NCBI RefSeq assembly: GCF_012273895.1
Contig: NC_052111.1
Coordinates: 8,938,759 to 9,002,758, forward strand
Origin: Zerene cesonia
Taxonomy: Eukaryota > Arthropoda > Insecta > Lepidoptera > Pieridae
Direction of reading: 5' to 3'
DNA: 64,000 bases
This document shows positions 1-12,419 of this stretch, in pieces. The position numbers and the translations under genes were made by a program. Positions within the stretch are counted from its first letter, which is position 1. Each line of letters opens with the position of its first letter. The notes under the pieces were generated by a model. The model had not been told where the DNA came from and did not search any database. It saw only the letters and a list, made by a program, of their open reading frames with translations.

Positions 1-654
1 NNNNNNNNNNNNNNNNNNNNNNNNNNNNNNNNNNNNNNNNNNNNNNNNNNNNNNNNNNNNNNNNNNNNNNNNNNNNNNNNNNNNNNNNNNNNNNNNNNNN
101 NNNNNNNNNNNNNNNNNNNNNNNNNNNNNNNNNNNNNNNNNNNNNNNNNNNNNNNNNNNNNNNNNNNNNNNNNNNNNNNNNNNNNNNNNNNNNNNNNNNN
201 NNNNNNNNNNNNNNNNNNNNNNNNNNNNNNNNNNNNNNNNNNNNNNNNNNNNNNNNNNNNNNNNNNNNNNNNNNNNNNNNNNNNNNNNNNNNNNNNNNNN
301 NNNNNNNNNNNNNNNNNNNNNNNNNNNNNNNNNNNNNNNNNNNNNNNNNNNNNNNNNNNNNNNNNNNNNNNNNNNNNNNNNNNNNNNNNNNNNNNNNNNN
401 NNNNNNNNNNNNNNNNNNNNNNNNNNNNNNNNNNNNNNNNNNNNNNNNNNNNNNNNNNNNNNNNNNNNNNNNNNNNNNNNNNNNNNNNNNNNNNNNNNNN
501 NNNNNNNNNNNNNNNNNNNNNNNNNNNNNNNNNNNNNNNNNNNNNNNNNNNNNNNNNNNNNNNNNNNNNNNNNNNNNNNNNNNNNNNNNNNNNNNNNNNN
601 NNNNNNNNNNNNNNNNNNNNNNNNNNNNNNNNNNNNNNNNNNNNNNNNNNNNNN
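1..654. other. assembly gap
   Basis: A run of N. The sequence that follows immediately (655-721) is the end of a mariner-like element also found beside the gap at 49956, so the gap probably hides the rest of that repeat. Confidence 0.99.
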
Positions 655-721
655 CAGATTCGAAATTCAAATGTAATATTTTTTTATAATTAAGTGTAAC
701 AGTATTTATGGCCAGACTAAG
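655..721 (-). mobile_element. end of a mariner-like TIR transposon
   Basis: The reverse complement of these bases closely matches the left end of the element at 49898-51011, including the terminal segment AGTCTGGCCATAAATACTGT and the following AT-rich stretch. It is flanked by TA at 722-723, as expected for Tc1/mariner insertions. The rest lies in the gap. Confidence 0.6.
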
Positions 722-723
722 TA

Positions 724-3700
724 TATAGGCGAATGTTTTTGTACCGTTCATTGACACAAATGTCGTCATTGCTGTTAAATATACCTAAAGCTAAGTTGTT
801 ATAATGTGGAAAAGAATATTACAGTATATCACAGGAGGGTATAATTTTCTATAAATTTATAGAGTAAGTAATTGTTATACATATCTTTCTGCAATATTAT
901 GTCAATTCTTGATTGATCTAATCCTTAAATTAATGTGCGCCTACTGACAAGATACCAATAAAATGTCTAGTTGTCATTTGATAAATATTAAAAAATTATT
1001 CCTTAAAAATGTTATTCGTCTCGAATGTGACTAAGGAACAGGTCCTCTAAGGCAGGATGGGAAATATTATATTTTCGTCATGTTGTTGTTTGTTCGTTTG
1101 TTTTTTTTTAAAGCCTAAAGCTTAAATAAAGCCTGATGAACGCTATTTTCTAGTTATATAATCGTTTTATGTTAATAAATAGGTATACATTTATTTCACA
1201 AAAAACATGAACAATGCACAACAGAATGTAAGTATGTTTAACTTGATGCTGCGTAATTTAATGTATTACACAAAAGAAATACATTTTTAATCACAAACTC
1301 GTCCTCAAGATTCTAATCTTGTCCCGAATGCGATATTTGCGGAGTGTTAGAAATAGTTAAGCAAATAAATACTAAAACCTTTTTGATAAGACTATGGACA
1401 CAGCATACACATTTCCCCGGCAATGTTGGTTGGTGATTAGATTCGATCCTATTTCATCTCTGCATTATATTTAAAAAATGATTCTGAGAGTTTTTCTGTT
1501 GTCTAAAATAATCAGGCGATTTAGTTTCGTGGAAAAATAGGAAAAAAGGAACGTAACAAATGGATTCGAACTAAATATAAGTTAAATGTTATAGTTAGTT
1601 TTAACCAGTCTTTAATAAATATGAAGGTTTAATATGTCTATATAAATAAAACTGAATCACCAAATGTATTGCTAAAAAAGGCTCGACCAATTCGGCATAT
1701 TTAGGCATGAGGAAGGTTCTTATTGAGAGAAAAAAATGTACCACGGGCGAAGCCGGGGCGAACTGCTAGTACCTAATAACATAAAAAAAGTACTTTTTTT
1801 TGTTTTTGTAATGAATTAACTGAATAAATTGCAAAAATTCATTCATTATACTCAACCTGTATAGTTCTTCTGTGCGCTTGTATAACACTTAGCTCCCCCT
1901 AAACGTCTGGACGAATTTTAATGAATAATTTGAGTGTTTCAGGCGGATTCGAAAATCGATTAGATTTATAAATCGAAATTCATAGGCTTCCTCAACCGAA
2001 ATAACTCGTTCCAGTCCAATACGCAACCGAATTATCCAATTACAAGTATTTGGCCCATTATGGCCCAAGAAGCCAGACCAAAGCTAGACTAATGCGGTTT
2101 CGCGTATCGCCTTACACGTTAGGATTACTTCCCCTGGGAGGTTATTGGTTACATCGTTTAGTCGTTTATAATCCCTTTTTATAACCCAAGGCTTCAGAAG
2201 GTCGCTAACCGGATCAGATGGAACTCCAACTATTAGCTTTTTATTGGAAGCAAAGAGGTCACACTTGACTATTTTTTGGCAGTTTCATATTTATTTATTG
2301 GTCTTCGATGGTAGATTAAAATTGACTTCTCCTTTGATTTGATTACGCTGTCATGATTAACTGTCTGAACTGTCTATTTGGTTATACAGTGTTTCTTTTA
2401 CTACGTTATTCGTTTAAATTTTTATTCTGATTATCGTTTAAATATCGTTATTTATAATAAGTTTTAACGTACAAGCCTATAATCAAGGCACTGCATTTTC
2501 CGTGCAATATCTAAGGATTCGAATAAGATACCATTCGTGAAGCTCGTTAATTTACGTTAAGTACCAGGATATACTCGAAGACTCTATTTAACCATTAAAA
2601 TCTAGAATTAGATGATCAAATGAACCATGCACCTCTTAACATGTAATTATTATAGCTATTTCCGAGGATCCGATGGATTGTTTTAATTGTTAAGGATAAA
2701 TACAAAACAGCGTTATTTAGTTTTTACGCAAATCTATGGATTTCAAATTTCGAACTGCATATTAATAAATTTTAATGAGTTTTCTATTTTTTTAACTTCG
2801 TGGTAGTTAGTTAAACAATTCAATCGATGAACAATAAGCCTGTACCAATACAGGTCTTAGGCAATTGAGCTAATTGGCCGGAAGTCTTAGGCCATACTGG
2901 ATCTAGGGCAAGACAGTCATCCAATTATACTCAGTTAAACGCGAAGTACGTAAGAATACGTATTTATAAGGGTTGTGTTCACGACAGGTTAAATGGCTCC
3001 TGTGAGACGTGTCCTTCGCAAGAAATCGGAGCAAGCTGGGCTTTTCAGTAATATACTCTTGCTATACACTTGTACTTTTTTTCTTAACTCTTGCACATGT
3101 CACAGTTAAACTGTAAACATTGTTCTTTTATAACGCATCTTGCAAGATTTTAATCAGTCGAAAAGTTGTGATCCGTAACATACTCCCCACAATTTCATGC
3201 ATATATTTTCAGTTATTTGATATGATGAATTAGGTTACGTTTGGTTTATTTCAAAACTAAAAAAAAACAGGAGACCCGCTTCACGTATATTCTTCTACTG
3301 TGACCCGGACGGACGTTTGGGAAACCTGTGATATATTCGCATCATAGTTTAACGAAAAATAATACGTAAATTGTAACGTAACTTATAAAACTGTTCGACA
3401 GTTTGCAGTTACGTGTGTTTTAATATACAACAATTTATTTTATATCATTTATCTAGTGGTATATAAAAAATCCGATCCTCCTTTTTCTATAGTATTTAAG
3501 AAAAAGTCTTTAGTTTTTTCTCTCTTTACTTTTTATATATGATTAAAAAAAGATTAGTAATTCGTCCCGACTTCGATCGCATAATATTCGAACATTGATT
3601 TTATACTTAATTATTTTATTGTAATTATGTAGTAGGTATTTAACTGTGTTTTAGTGTATTTCATTACGTTCTATTGTATTATAGTTTTACTTGTGGGTAG

Positions 3701-4111
3701 ACAAATAAAATTGGCTTTGGTATATTGTTCTGAATACAAAATTTATTTCATTGAATACACAAACTACTAGCTAACCGACTACCAAACTCCTACCTGAAAA
3801 TAGACAAGAATTATTATTAATCTTATTCTCAATGGGCTATATTAATCTTAAATTGTACTTAAGGTATATGTATAGATTATTAAACACTTTGATTGTTTCA
3901 TCAAAACTTGCTGGAATGATTCAAACGAGATTTGCGATGCTGTGTAGCCAATAGAGAGTGTTTTTAACTTATGTTATGAAAAAGAAATTTCTCTTTAATT
4001 GATAAAGGGCGAAAAAAATTACTTTGAATGTGGGTTAATCCTGATCCGATTTGTATTCAAATTGTTTGCCAATATTTTAAAAAAGGTAAAGTTGATAAGT
4101 TTTTGAATGTT
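724..4111. other. AT-rich non-coding stretch
   Basis: No exon with acceptable splice sites or codon usage was recognised on either strand. A degenerate Helitron-like 3' end (tgtaccacgggcgaagcc...ctagt) is present at about 1737-1772. The stretch may be intron of the minus-strand gene whose last visible exon is 4605-4842, or intergenic sequence. Confidence 0.5.
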
Positions 4112-4413
4112 ATTTTTTTATGTCATGGCGGGCAACTGAGTTCCCTTGGCGGCAAGCGTTCACCACCGCCCATAGACATTCGCAGAGAGAATGCGTTACC
4201 CGCTTTTAAGAGGAAAAGGATAAGGAAAGGATTGACAACTGGAAAGAAGGAATAAATTGGAAAGGGTGAAGAAAAAGAAATGGGCCTCCCTCCCCACTCA
4301 CCGTACGAAATACAATAGTGTGCTACTATTTCACGCCGGTTTTCTGCAGGGATGTGGTACTTCCCTGGTGCGAGCTGGTCCGACTCGTGTCGAAGCATGC
4401 TCGACTCCCACAT
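4112..4413 (-). repeat. poly-A retroposon family (copy 1)
   Basis: One of the most abundant interspersed families here, about 300 nt long. Read on the minus strand it begins with a TGGGAGTCGAGCATGCTTCG-like end, contains CCAGCTCGCACC and GCGTGAAATAGTAGC-like blocks, and finishes with GACATAAAAAA. The A-rich 3' end indicates retroposition. Other copies lie at 20399, 34981, 43472, 47650, 55192 and 63125, with fragments at 11632, 36303 and 61274. The clade (SINE or 5'-truncated LINE) cannot be fixed from sequence alone. Confidence 0.75.
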
Positions 4414-4604
4414 TTAAGTGCAGGAACTACTATCAGAAGACTTCCACTCTCAAGATTAAATACCTGCCTACCTGCTAACTTCCTATTTCCTTGTGAGACT
4501 TGACTATTTTCTTTCAGCGCATTATTTTTAACTAAGTTTATAATACTGTTATAAATTAATGGAGTCAAGTACCCTATTCCACCTTCATGCAACCTCATAC
4601 TTAC

Positions 4605-7600
4605 TCATTAATAAGGATCCTAGTGGCTTGTTCTGCTGCGTACGCGGTGTCCGCCAAGGGTTTGACATCAGCTGATGTAGCGGCCGCCCTTTGAGCTCGC
4701 GAGGCTGGCGAGTCGTTGTCCAGGGGAATGAGGGTGCTCTCCATGATGCTGCGCTTGCGCAACGCGTCATTCCCCTGCGCAACCGCGGCCGCTATGTCCT
4801 CTTTTGCGAGCGGTTTGGACGGCCACTTCCTTGGCGGTGGTCCTGTGATTGTATAAGAGTGTGTTTTTAAAAGAAAACAACAAGTAAGAAAGTTGGAAAG
4901 TAAAAGTCATTAAAAGTAAGAACTTAATAACTGGAATTTTATTGATTTCCAAAGTGTTTTCTATAATAATACCACAAGCGGGAAAATTCTATAAGAAACG
5001 TACAAACAGAAATAAACATATACAAATATAAATATACAGTAAAAAGCAACCTGATTAATAGAAGTGGCTATGTATCGACTTGGCGTTAAACCTACTTATA
5101 ATAGTTTTTAACGCCAAGTCATTCTTACTTGTTTCTCTGTAAGTAGTACATAACACTTCTACATTTCTATACTCTAATATACAAAGCTGAAGATTTTGCC
5201 TGTTTGTATGTTTATTTCGTTAGATATATTGGATGTATCTCATCCTTAAGTGTTATACAGTATCCATGTAACACAGGCGAAGCCAGGGCGGATCGCTAGT
5301 CGCATATAAAATCAAATATACGCATAATTAATTTAATCATTATTATATGCATACATTTTTTTTAATTATAAGTTTAGCTTAGTCATTTCATTACAGGAAA
5401 CATGAATAATGAACGATTGATAGAATAGTGAAAACATGGCATACATTTTAATTTCCAGGTTAATTTTTCTTATAAACAAAAAATATGACATTTATATTAG
5501 AATAAATATGGAAAAGAGCAGTGTGGCTCAGTGGTGAGGACCTCGGACTTAAAAACGAAGCTGGAGGTTCTAGATCAAACAAGGAATAAGTTGATTTTTA
5601 AATATATCAGCACATTATTAACATCACCACTGCTCGAAACGGTGAAGGAAAACATCGTGAGGAAACCGGCATATCGAAGAAATAAAAGCTCGACGACATG
5701 TGACATCTGCCAAGCCGCACTTGGCCAGCGTGGTGGATTGTGGCCTGAATCCTTATAGGAGGCCCGTATCCCAGCAGTGGGAATATATAAGGGCTGTTGA
5801 TGATGATTATTTTTACTGAACTGAATAACGAGTATCTGAATTCATGATACTCATTAGAAAGCTAGGGGATAATAAATATTGCTCTATTTAATTTGTTAAA
5901 AATTTTATTATATTTTTCTGACACCGTTTCCAAGGACAACGCTTTAATTATTAAAATTGTAATTTGAGTGTCGTGTCTTTAAATTCGGAGATAAACAATG
6001 AATTATTCATGAATTGGGTGATTTTTATGTACCTAAAACCGGTTTTAGGTCGTATTTAGCGAAGGGTTTGTGAGGAACAACTATTATATAAGACCCTAGT
6101 TACAATAAAATCTAGTTACAATAAATGCATCTATAATAATCAATTTTGTTTGTTCTTTCATTAACTTTGTGATTGCTGCCTTATTTTTTATCAATTTATC
6201 ATCGATGTATCTGATGTCTTTGACAAGTCATTTTGTCGTCTTGCAAAGCAATTTGAATCATATATGCCAAGACATTAAAACTATTGAATAATCGTAGAAA
6301 GTGTGGTGCGTGGCGAATTTTTGGCGGGGGTAGATAGGTAGGTGTACGTAGGGTATGCACGGTTATTATTTTATTTCGAAAGATGTTTAGTTTTCAAGAA
6401 CCAGGGGTTTATAAAGTATTTATGTACAAGAAGTTATAGTACATTATTATTGTATAATGATAAACGAGTAACAAAACTGTGACTCATATTATTTGGACCT
6501 AATGAAAAATAGTGAATAGATTATTACTTATTTCTGCAAGAATTGTTTTTCGAAGGGATTTATTATATAGATTTCAGATTTGCCCGCAGGATCAGAGGAA
6601 ATTTCCGCGGGATTGACTTGTTTCACTGGTAAAAAGTACTCTATCTCACTCTCTGGCGTTCTTCTTCTAACAACCTCGATAAAATAAAAACAAATTCACA
6701 AACAAAACATTCACATTACTAGTGACGATTATGTACACATAAACTGGTTCAGTTAATGTTTGTAAGTACATGACCAAGATAACTTAGGTTCGCTGACCTT
6801 TATTAACCACTGAGCTAAATTTGGCAGGCTATTTTTAGCATGAAGGCATTGTAACACTTGGAAAAATTTATATTAGTGGTTGAATTCGATCAATATGATT
6901 GTAAAGTTTGAAAACCGGTCAAGAGCGGCTTTGCAAGGTGGGAGTACCGTACGATTTAGGTTTTGAAACCCTGACTTAACAAGGTTTTTTCATCAAGGAC
7001 ACATAGCGAGTTACTTGCCACACTAAAAAGGTTGGAAGGACAATAGTTTGAGTTGTGTTTGAAGTACTAGTATAGTATTATGTTATCTTTAGTTTGTAGT
7101 CTTGTAAAAAGTTAGGTACACACTTTTGTAGATATTATCTGGTTTCCAAATTTATATTTAAGAGTAGTTACTGTGAGCAGAGGACTATAAGCTAAGTTTA
7201 AGTACCCCTAATAAGATTTGAGACGAAATATTGCGACATAAGTCTGATTTATCAAAATTAAACAAAATGGTCTTAAAATATTATTATATATATTTAATAT
7301 TTATTTTGACCGCTTCCTTGGTAAAGTGGTTATCACGTGAGCGTAGAACCGCGGGCTCCTAGGTTCAATTCCCTGTGGGGACGCACAAAAAATGTCTCAG
7401 TCTGGCAGGACTCTTTCGCCAAGCAAAAAATATTCATATTTTATTCATAGTACCTGGATGACCGAGCTTTGCTCGGTTTAACTTCGTGAAGTTAGATTGT
7501 TTATAAGCGTTTTTTTCCAAGATAGTTTAGGCATTTTTAAGTGAACACGTGCATTAAGAAGACACAAAACAATATAAACAATTAGTCTAACCTCAAAGCA

Positions 7601-10600
7601 AACACTCATTGACTTCGTTACTTAACAACGCCATCTGCTGGAACTTATTATAATAGAAGAACTTATTATATAATTATTCGCCAAAAAATAGTATTATTAT
7701 TCGCCAATAGATGTCAGGAAGAGTCGCTAAGTTTAAGTCGATAAAACACTAATATGATATTTTCAAAAAAAAGGTTCCTAGCTAGATCGATTTATCGCCC
7801 CCGAAACCCCCTATATACTAAATTTCATGAAAATCGTTGGAGCCGATTTCGAGATTCCAATTATATATATATAAATATATATACAAGAATTGCTCGCTTA
7901 AAGATATAAGATATTTGCTAAATAAACAAAGTCGTTTAGTATTCATTAAATTGTGTATATTTTATTGCTAATTATATTAAAAATCCGCAATTAACTTTTG
8001 TTTAAAGTATTGTTAATAATTTTGAATGTTTTTCCAGATTCAAATAGTCATCACGATTGCAAATGCTATAATAAAGAAAAATGAAGAGAGAGACATATCT
8101 TATGTCCTTCTTCGTTTAAGTTACTGAAAATGCATTATAATGTTATGATTTTTACACAATCACGTGACCTGTACGTGTTTCATCTATTTAAGAGCGGAAT
8201 CTTTGCAAAATACAGGTTCGGCCACTCGGTTGGTTGGGCGGATATCATTAACCACCTAAATGGTATATTTTATGGAAGCCTCTTTAATTGGGTTGTTTGC
8301 TTTACAACCCCCATAAAAGCAAGAGGAAGTTTTGTATCCGTTGCTATGCTTTTCGAAATTTACTAGCTTCACCTGTTTGTTTGTAGGTTTGTATGTGACC
8401 GACTCCCTTAGATTTCGACCCACTTTTAGGGGACAGACTTAAATATGAAATCTTCGTACGCTAAAAGATCGTTGACACTAAAATAATTTCATCCACTCGG
8501 TTCCCTCGTTAACCACTACACTAAAGAGACGGTCATTGATATAATATGAATACATTTAGAAATTAAAAACTTTTTAACGGATTTTAAACGTGAATCTAAA
8601 ACGTGGTCACGGCGAGACTGAGACCACGCTCGCTGTAAAGTGTTCGAAATAATGAATAAATCGCGTTTAAAATCCGTTAAAAAGTTTTTAATTTCTAACT
8701 GTATAATCCTCGCGTGAAATCAAACACAAGAAAATACTAGTATGAATCCAATTATTTACCGTGTTAATCTCTAGGTCATCCGACTTCTCATTTAACTAAC
8801 TTTATATCCAGTAATTGGCCTACTTATCGAATAGCTATCGCGGTTAATATGAAGTGTCGTATTCGCTGTGATGTAAGATGTGGTAAGCCAATCGCTTCTC
8901 AAATGACAAAAGTAACAAGATTGAGGTAAATAGAATAATTATTTGATTGTTTAATATTTTAAGAGCTATTCAATATATTCGAGGATTTTGATGTAGTTTT
9001 ATCCGTTATTTATAAAAATGTTGTGTACATTTTTCAAAAAAAAAGTCAATGGAACAGAATATCATCCGATAATAAATAATCTATACTAATATTATAAAGC
9101 CGAAGAGTTTGTTTGTTTGTTTAAATGCTTTAATCTCAGGAACTACCTGTTTCAAAAATTCTTTCAGTGTTAGATAGCCCATTTATTGAGGAAGGCTATA
9201 GGGTATATATGTACCACGGGCGAAGCCACGGCGGACCGCTAGTAAAATATAAAGCACAGAAAGATATCATAAATCGAGAAAAAATCACTCTCGATACGTT
9301 GATCTGTTTAGTACCATTTAAGTTACATTGAAACAATTCAAAACCAGGCCAAAGAAGACTAACAAATGCAAAACCAGACCTGCCACATTTTATTTTCATA
9401 ATTATAATCCACGTGGCTTAGCTAGAAATTAAGGTAAACAAGATAACTTCGGCTCGTTACTCCAGATTCCTGTTATATTTGTCTTATCAATGTTTTCTTA
9501 TCAATTATATTATTTGATCTTTTAAATAAAACAACAAAAATAAATTATTGTTTCTAAAAAAGGGTCATCAAAGACCTTACTACACCAAATACTAAAATGG
9601 GGTTAAATAACAACTATTTTCTTTCAAATACAAACTGAACCTTAATTCGTAAACCCACGGAGTTTTTGAGTAGCAAAAAAGAAATAATCGATTTGAAAAT
9701 CCTTTTTAAGAAACGTCTGTTGAAAATAAAAGATAATAAACCAAAGAGTATTCAACAAATTATAAAACATACGGAAGATCAAAATACGCCTGAGAAAACG
9801 TTATAGGATCTTGTTTTGTTTAAGCTTTCCTACAAAACCTCTTAACGGGTTTGGCTAAAATTTCACATACTCATAGTTAAAGACCTAAAATAACACATAG
9901 GCTTGTATCTAAGCTACAATAGTTACCTTCTAATGGCCAGGTCATCTGTAACAGGGGCGCTAAATCTGGGTTAGTCCCAGACAGATTAACCACGGGCGTC
10001 GGTTCTGTGGTTCTGATGATTTCGTCTCCATTCAAGTTGTAGGATACCGTCACCAACATCGCTACGGAGAGGATCACTCTGTGGAGACGGAAGTCTGATT
10101 AGCTTTATATGTGACTGTGTTTCTTATATTATATTCTGTAGTTACATGCCAAAATTAACAGGTATTTTTTCTCATATTTATTTCAGTATATAATAAACAT
10201 ATCATTTAACTTATAAAACGTTAAATATTTCGCAAAAGGAAATTACCCCTTGTTAGATGATATTAAAGAAAAGATCAAAGAGTGTGTTTTTTGAGCGTGT
10301 GTATGTGTGTATTTACATAAGGTATATTTATTAGGACAACAAAATATAAGTGGTTAATTTTTGAGACACTTGAAAATACATATTTCAGATTACCAGTTCA
10401 CCATATATTTCAGGCACCGCTTATATAACAATACGCAATACGATATAACAATCCAGTAGATTCGGAGGAGTAATACATTAAAAGAAATTGGTAAGTATTT
10501 TAAAACGTTAAAAATATTTAGCGAGGTTTTATAAGTATAGGAGTATGGATAAATAATTAATACTGTACCAATTATTATGACATTGGAATTGTGATTAGTA

Positions 10601-11570
10601 ATGGAGGAGATGCAAGTCCATATTCCAATTCCAATTGAGTTAATATAATCACATTAATAGAAAGCTAAGAAAATTATGATATCTTTAATGAATTATTACC
10701 CACCATAGCTTCTAGACATTGCGGGCTTCAGGAGCAAAACTTATCGCAAATTAATTAAAATTCTGCATTAAAAACCTGTATGTGTACATTGTTAATATAT
10801 CGACAAAATATCATCCAAAATAATTTAATGGAATCTCAAGAAATATTTCAAAAAAAAAAACATATTAAAATTTTCATAATGTTTGTTTCAAACGATTATT
10901 GTTTTTTTTTAATAAAATTGATGACATATCTTTCAATTTATTGTCTTTGAATGAAATTATAATGTAGATTGAACGGCTGGTGGTGCGTTTTGTGACCTTG
11001 ATTCTAGCACTAGTGGGTGAGAATTCGATAGCTAAGACAAAAAATTCCATGTGATAATTAATGAATTTTTTTAGCGACTATTATAGAGGGTATTTTTCTT
11101 CTTGGCAATTTTGATTAATGTATTCTATCACAAACACTTGTAAAAATACAGCTTGCGTTTCGTAAGGGTATTTTGGCTATAAAAAGGGGTAGAATTTTCT
11201 AAGCTATGTTAATGTAAAGATCATTTCACAGTGACTTTAATGTACCACATTTCTATGAATGTTAATACGATCTCATATGCAGTTGGCTAATTCTAATCGT
11301 GTTTGGTCGAGGAAAACCTTTACATGCAGAAATCAAAGATATTTGATCTATCTCGACTCTATCCGACTCTACTCGAGTCTACTCGACTCTACTCGACTCT
11401 ACTCGATTCTACTCGACTCCACTCGACTCTACTCACATCAGTATTACGCATATAGCGCACTGGAACTTCCTCAGCCGCTTCTGGTAGCTCCTGGATATAC
11501 TGGACTCAAACACATAAGTGGGCTGCACGAGCGGCGTGCGCTCCTCTGAGCTGCTGCCGGCACGTTGCAT
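4605..11570 (-). CDS. type II membrane protein, N-terminal part; possible insect heme peroxidase
   Basis: Three minus-strand exons join in frame: 11437-11570 (start ATG at 11570, context GCAGCCATGC), 9927-10078 and 4605-4842. Phases agree (2, 1, 2) and all junctions are GT-AG (donors GTGAGT, GTAACT, GTAAGT). The visible 174 residues hold an acidic/serine N-terminus with an ERTPLV motif that could be an endosomal sorting signal. A basic stretch (RSYQKRLRKFQ) follows, then one hydrophobic membrane segment spanning the exon 1/2 junction (about residues 38-60). The extracytoplasmic part has a proline-rich linker, WPSKPLAKEDIAAAV and an Ala-rich helix-like region. A single anchor with a basic cytoplasmic flank implies type II topology. 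The W-P...KEDI...G...L...E spacing recalls the N-terminal part of insect heme peroxidases such as Curly Su, but no catalytic residue is visible because the 3' exons lie outside the readable sequence. Gene model fairly secure; family uncertain. Confidence 0.65.
5268..5301 (+). repeat. Helitron-like 3' terminal fragment
   Basis: Short remnant reading taacacaggcgaagccaggg and ending gcggatcgctagt, like the 3' end of the Lep1-like elements at 9080-9242 and 60292-60453. Confidence 0.5.
5518..5808 (+). repeat. tRNA-related SINE with LINE-like tail
   Basis: The head has a box A-like TGGCTCAGTGG and a degenerate box B (AGGTTCTAGATC), so it probably derives from a tRNA. The tail contains CCAGCGTGGTGGATTGTGGCC, then GGAGGCCCGTATCCCAGCAGTGGGA and a GATGATGAT end. 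The same tail occurs at 19375-19520, 47310-47360 and 57530-57600, so it is a dispersed lepidopteran retroposon 3' end. Confidence 0.65.
7308..7410 (+). repeat. tRNA-related SINE, 'gtgagcgtagaacc' family, 5' part
   Basis: About 100 nt matching the heads of the better copies at 35338-35544 and 44814-45020. Box A-like TTGGTAAAGTGG and box B-like GGTTCAATTCC are visible, followed by TGTCTCAGTCTGGCAGGA. The copy is diverged and loses its 3' half. Confidence 0.6.
7448..7905 (+). repeat. interspersed repeat with hairpin GAGCTTTGCTC
   Basis: Starts with the perfect short hairpin ACCGAGC-TTT-GCTCGGT and ends near ACAAGAATTGCTCG. The internal block 'gcccccgaaaccccctatatactaaatttcatgaaaatcg' resembles the 'aaatttcat..aaaatcg' core shared by many lepidopteran Helitron-like or LINE-derived repeats. 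The class is uncertain. Confidence 0.45.
8556..8698. mobile_element. foldback MITE (copy 1)
   Basis: Inverted arms of about 35 nt: TTAGAAATTAAAAACTTTTT at the left and its reverse complement at the right, both continuing into AACGGATTTTAAACG. The centre contains CACGCTCGCTGTAAAGTGTTCG. A second two-armed copy lies at 39095-39245 and a one-armed copy at 43693-43800. There is no coding capacity, so it is non-autonomous. Confidence 0.75.
9080..9242 (+). mobile_element. Lep1-like Helitron-related element, full length
   Basis: Begins tctatactaatattataaagc, carries the core 'aggaactacctgtttcaaaaattctttcagtgttagatagcccatttattgaggaaggctatag' and ends gtaccacgggcgaagcc...ggaccgctagt. The 3' CTAGT end and lack of TIRs fit Lep1-type Helitron-like elements of Lepidoptera. 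Near-identical copies lie at 57348-57510 (reverse) and 60292-60453. Confidence 0.7.
11346..11436. repeat. 10-bp tandem repeat (ACTCGACTCT)n
   Basis: About eight imperfect copies of ACTCGACTCT (variants CCGACTCTAC, CGAGTCTACT, CGATTCTACT, CGACTCCACT). On the minus strand the array begins inside the splice donor GTGAGTAGAG of exon 1 of the type II membrane protein gene (exon ends at 11437). Confidence 0.85.
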
Positions 11571-11631
11571 GGCTGCACTGGAATTTCGAGATTGGTGAGA
11601 TTTATGATGCAAAAACATAGGTAGCTGGGGG

Positions 11632-11775
11632 CCCCGCTTCGTTTTTCCTTCCCAATCCATTCCTTTTTCCTTCGTTAAATCATTCTAAACTCCTTACCAC
11701 TTAGAAGCGGCCAAAGTATCTGCAGAGGTCCTGCCTCTAAAAATGTTTTAGGTGGTGCTTGTATACCGTCAGGCA
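11632..11775 (+). repeat. poly-A retroposon family, fragment
   Basis: Diverged sense-orientation fragment (CTTCCCAATCCATTCCTTT ... TCTGCAGAGGTC ... GTGGTGCTTGTATACCGTCAGGC) matching the 3' half of the family seen at 34981-35308. Confidence 0.5.
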
Positions 11776-12419
11776 AATCAAATGCAGGCAATTTTTTTTA
11801 TTACTTGCATCAGTGAAAATATCTTGGATTACAAATTGTTACAATAATAATTATTATTATATGACTACCAACGTCCTGCACCTATTTACTTATTAGTTTT
11901 GTTGTTATATTTGTAAACTGCTATAAGATAATAAGATAATAAAAGGGGATTCCTTGTATTTCAGAAGGTTTAACTATTTTTTACATTGATGGGATATATC
12001 TATCAAAATACTTGCAGTAATTTTATGAAAGAGTTATAAGTTTTTTTTTCACTTATTCGCAAACAAAAGCCATTATTATTTAAACAGTCATGATTGTGTT
12101 CAGCACAAGACCAGCCTGTTATGTGATAAGATAAAATTCCACTATTTCATGAATGAATTGTGAATGGAATATTATTGTTGTAGTTAATAAAAACTATAGG
12201 CATATCTAATTAAATTTCAACCGACTTAAAAATAGAGGGATTATCAATTATTCAGGTAGGTAGTTATTTAATTTTTGCCTTCCGATTTTGAAGATTGTTT
12301 TTTATTTAAAAGCATATCCCATTTAAATTTGGTCCAGTTCTGACAATTTGGAGAGGTTTCAATTTTTTATCACTACATAGTATAAAAGAAAATCATTTTG
12401 TTTCTATGTCCCTATGAAT

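Larger units (their letters stand above)
4843..9926. other. intron 2 of the type II membrane protein gene
   Basis: About 5.1 kb between acceptor ACAG at 4843 and donor GTAACT at 9926. It holds a tRNA-related SINE with LINE-like tail (5518-5808), a second tRNA-related SINE (7308-7410), Helitron-like elements (7448-7905, 9080-9242) and a foldback MITE (8556-8698). The remainder is AT-rich with no recognised coding exon. Confidence 0.6.
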
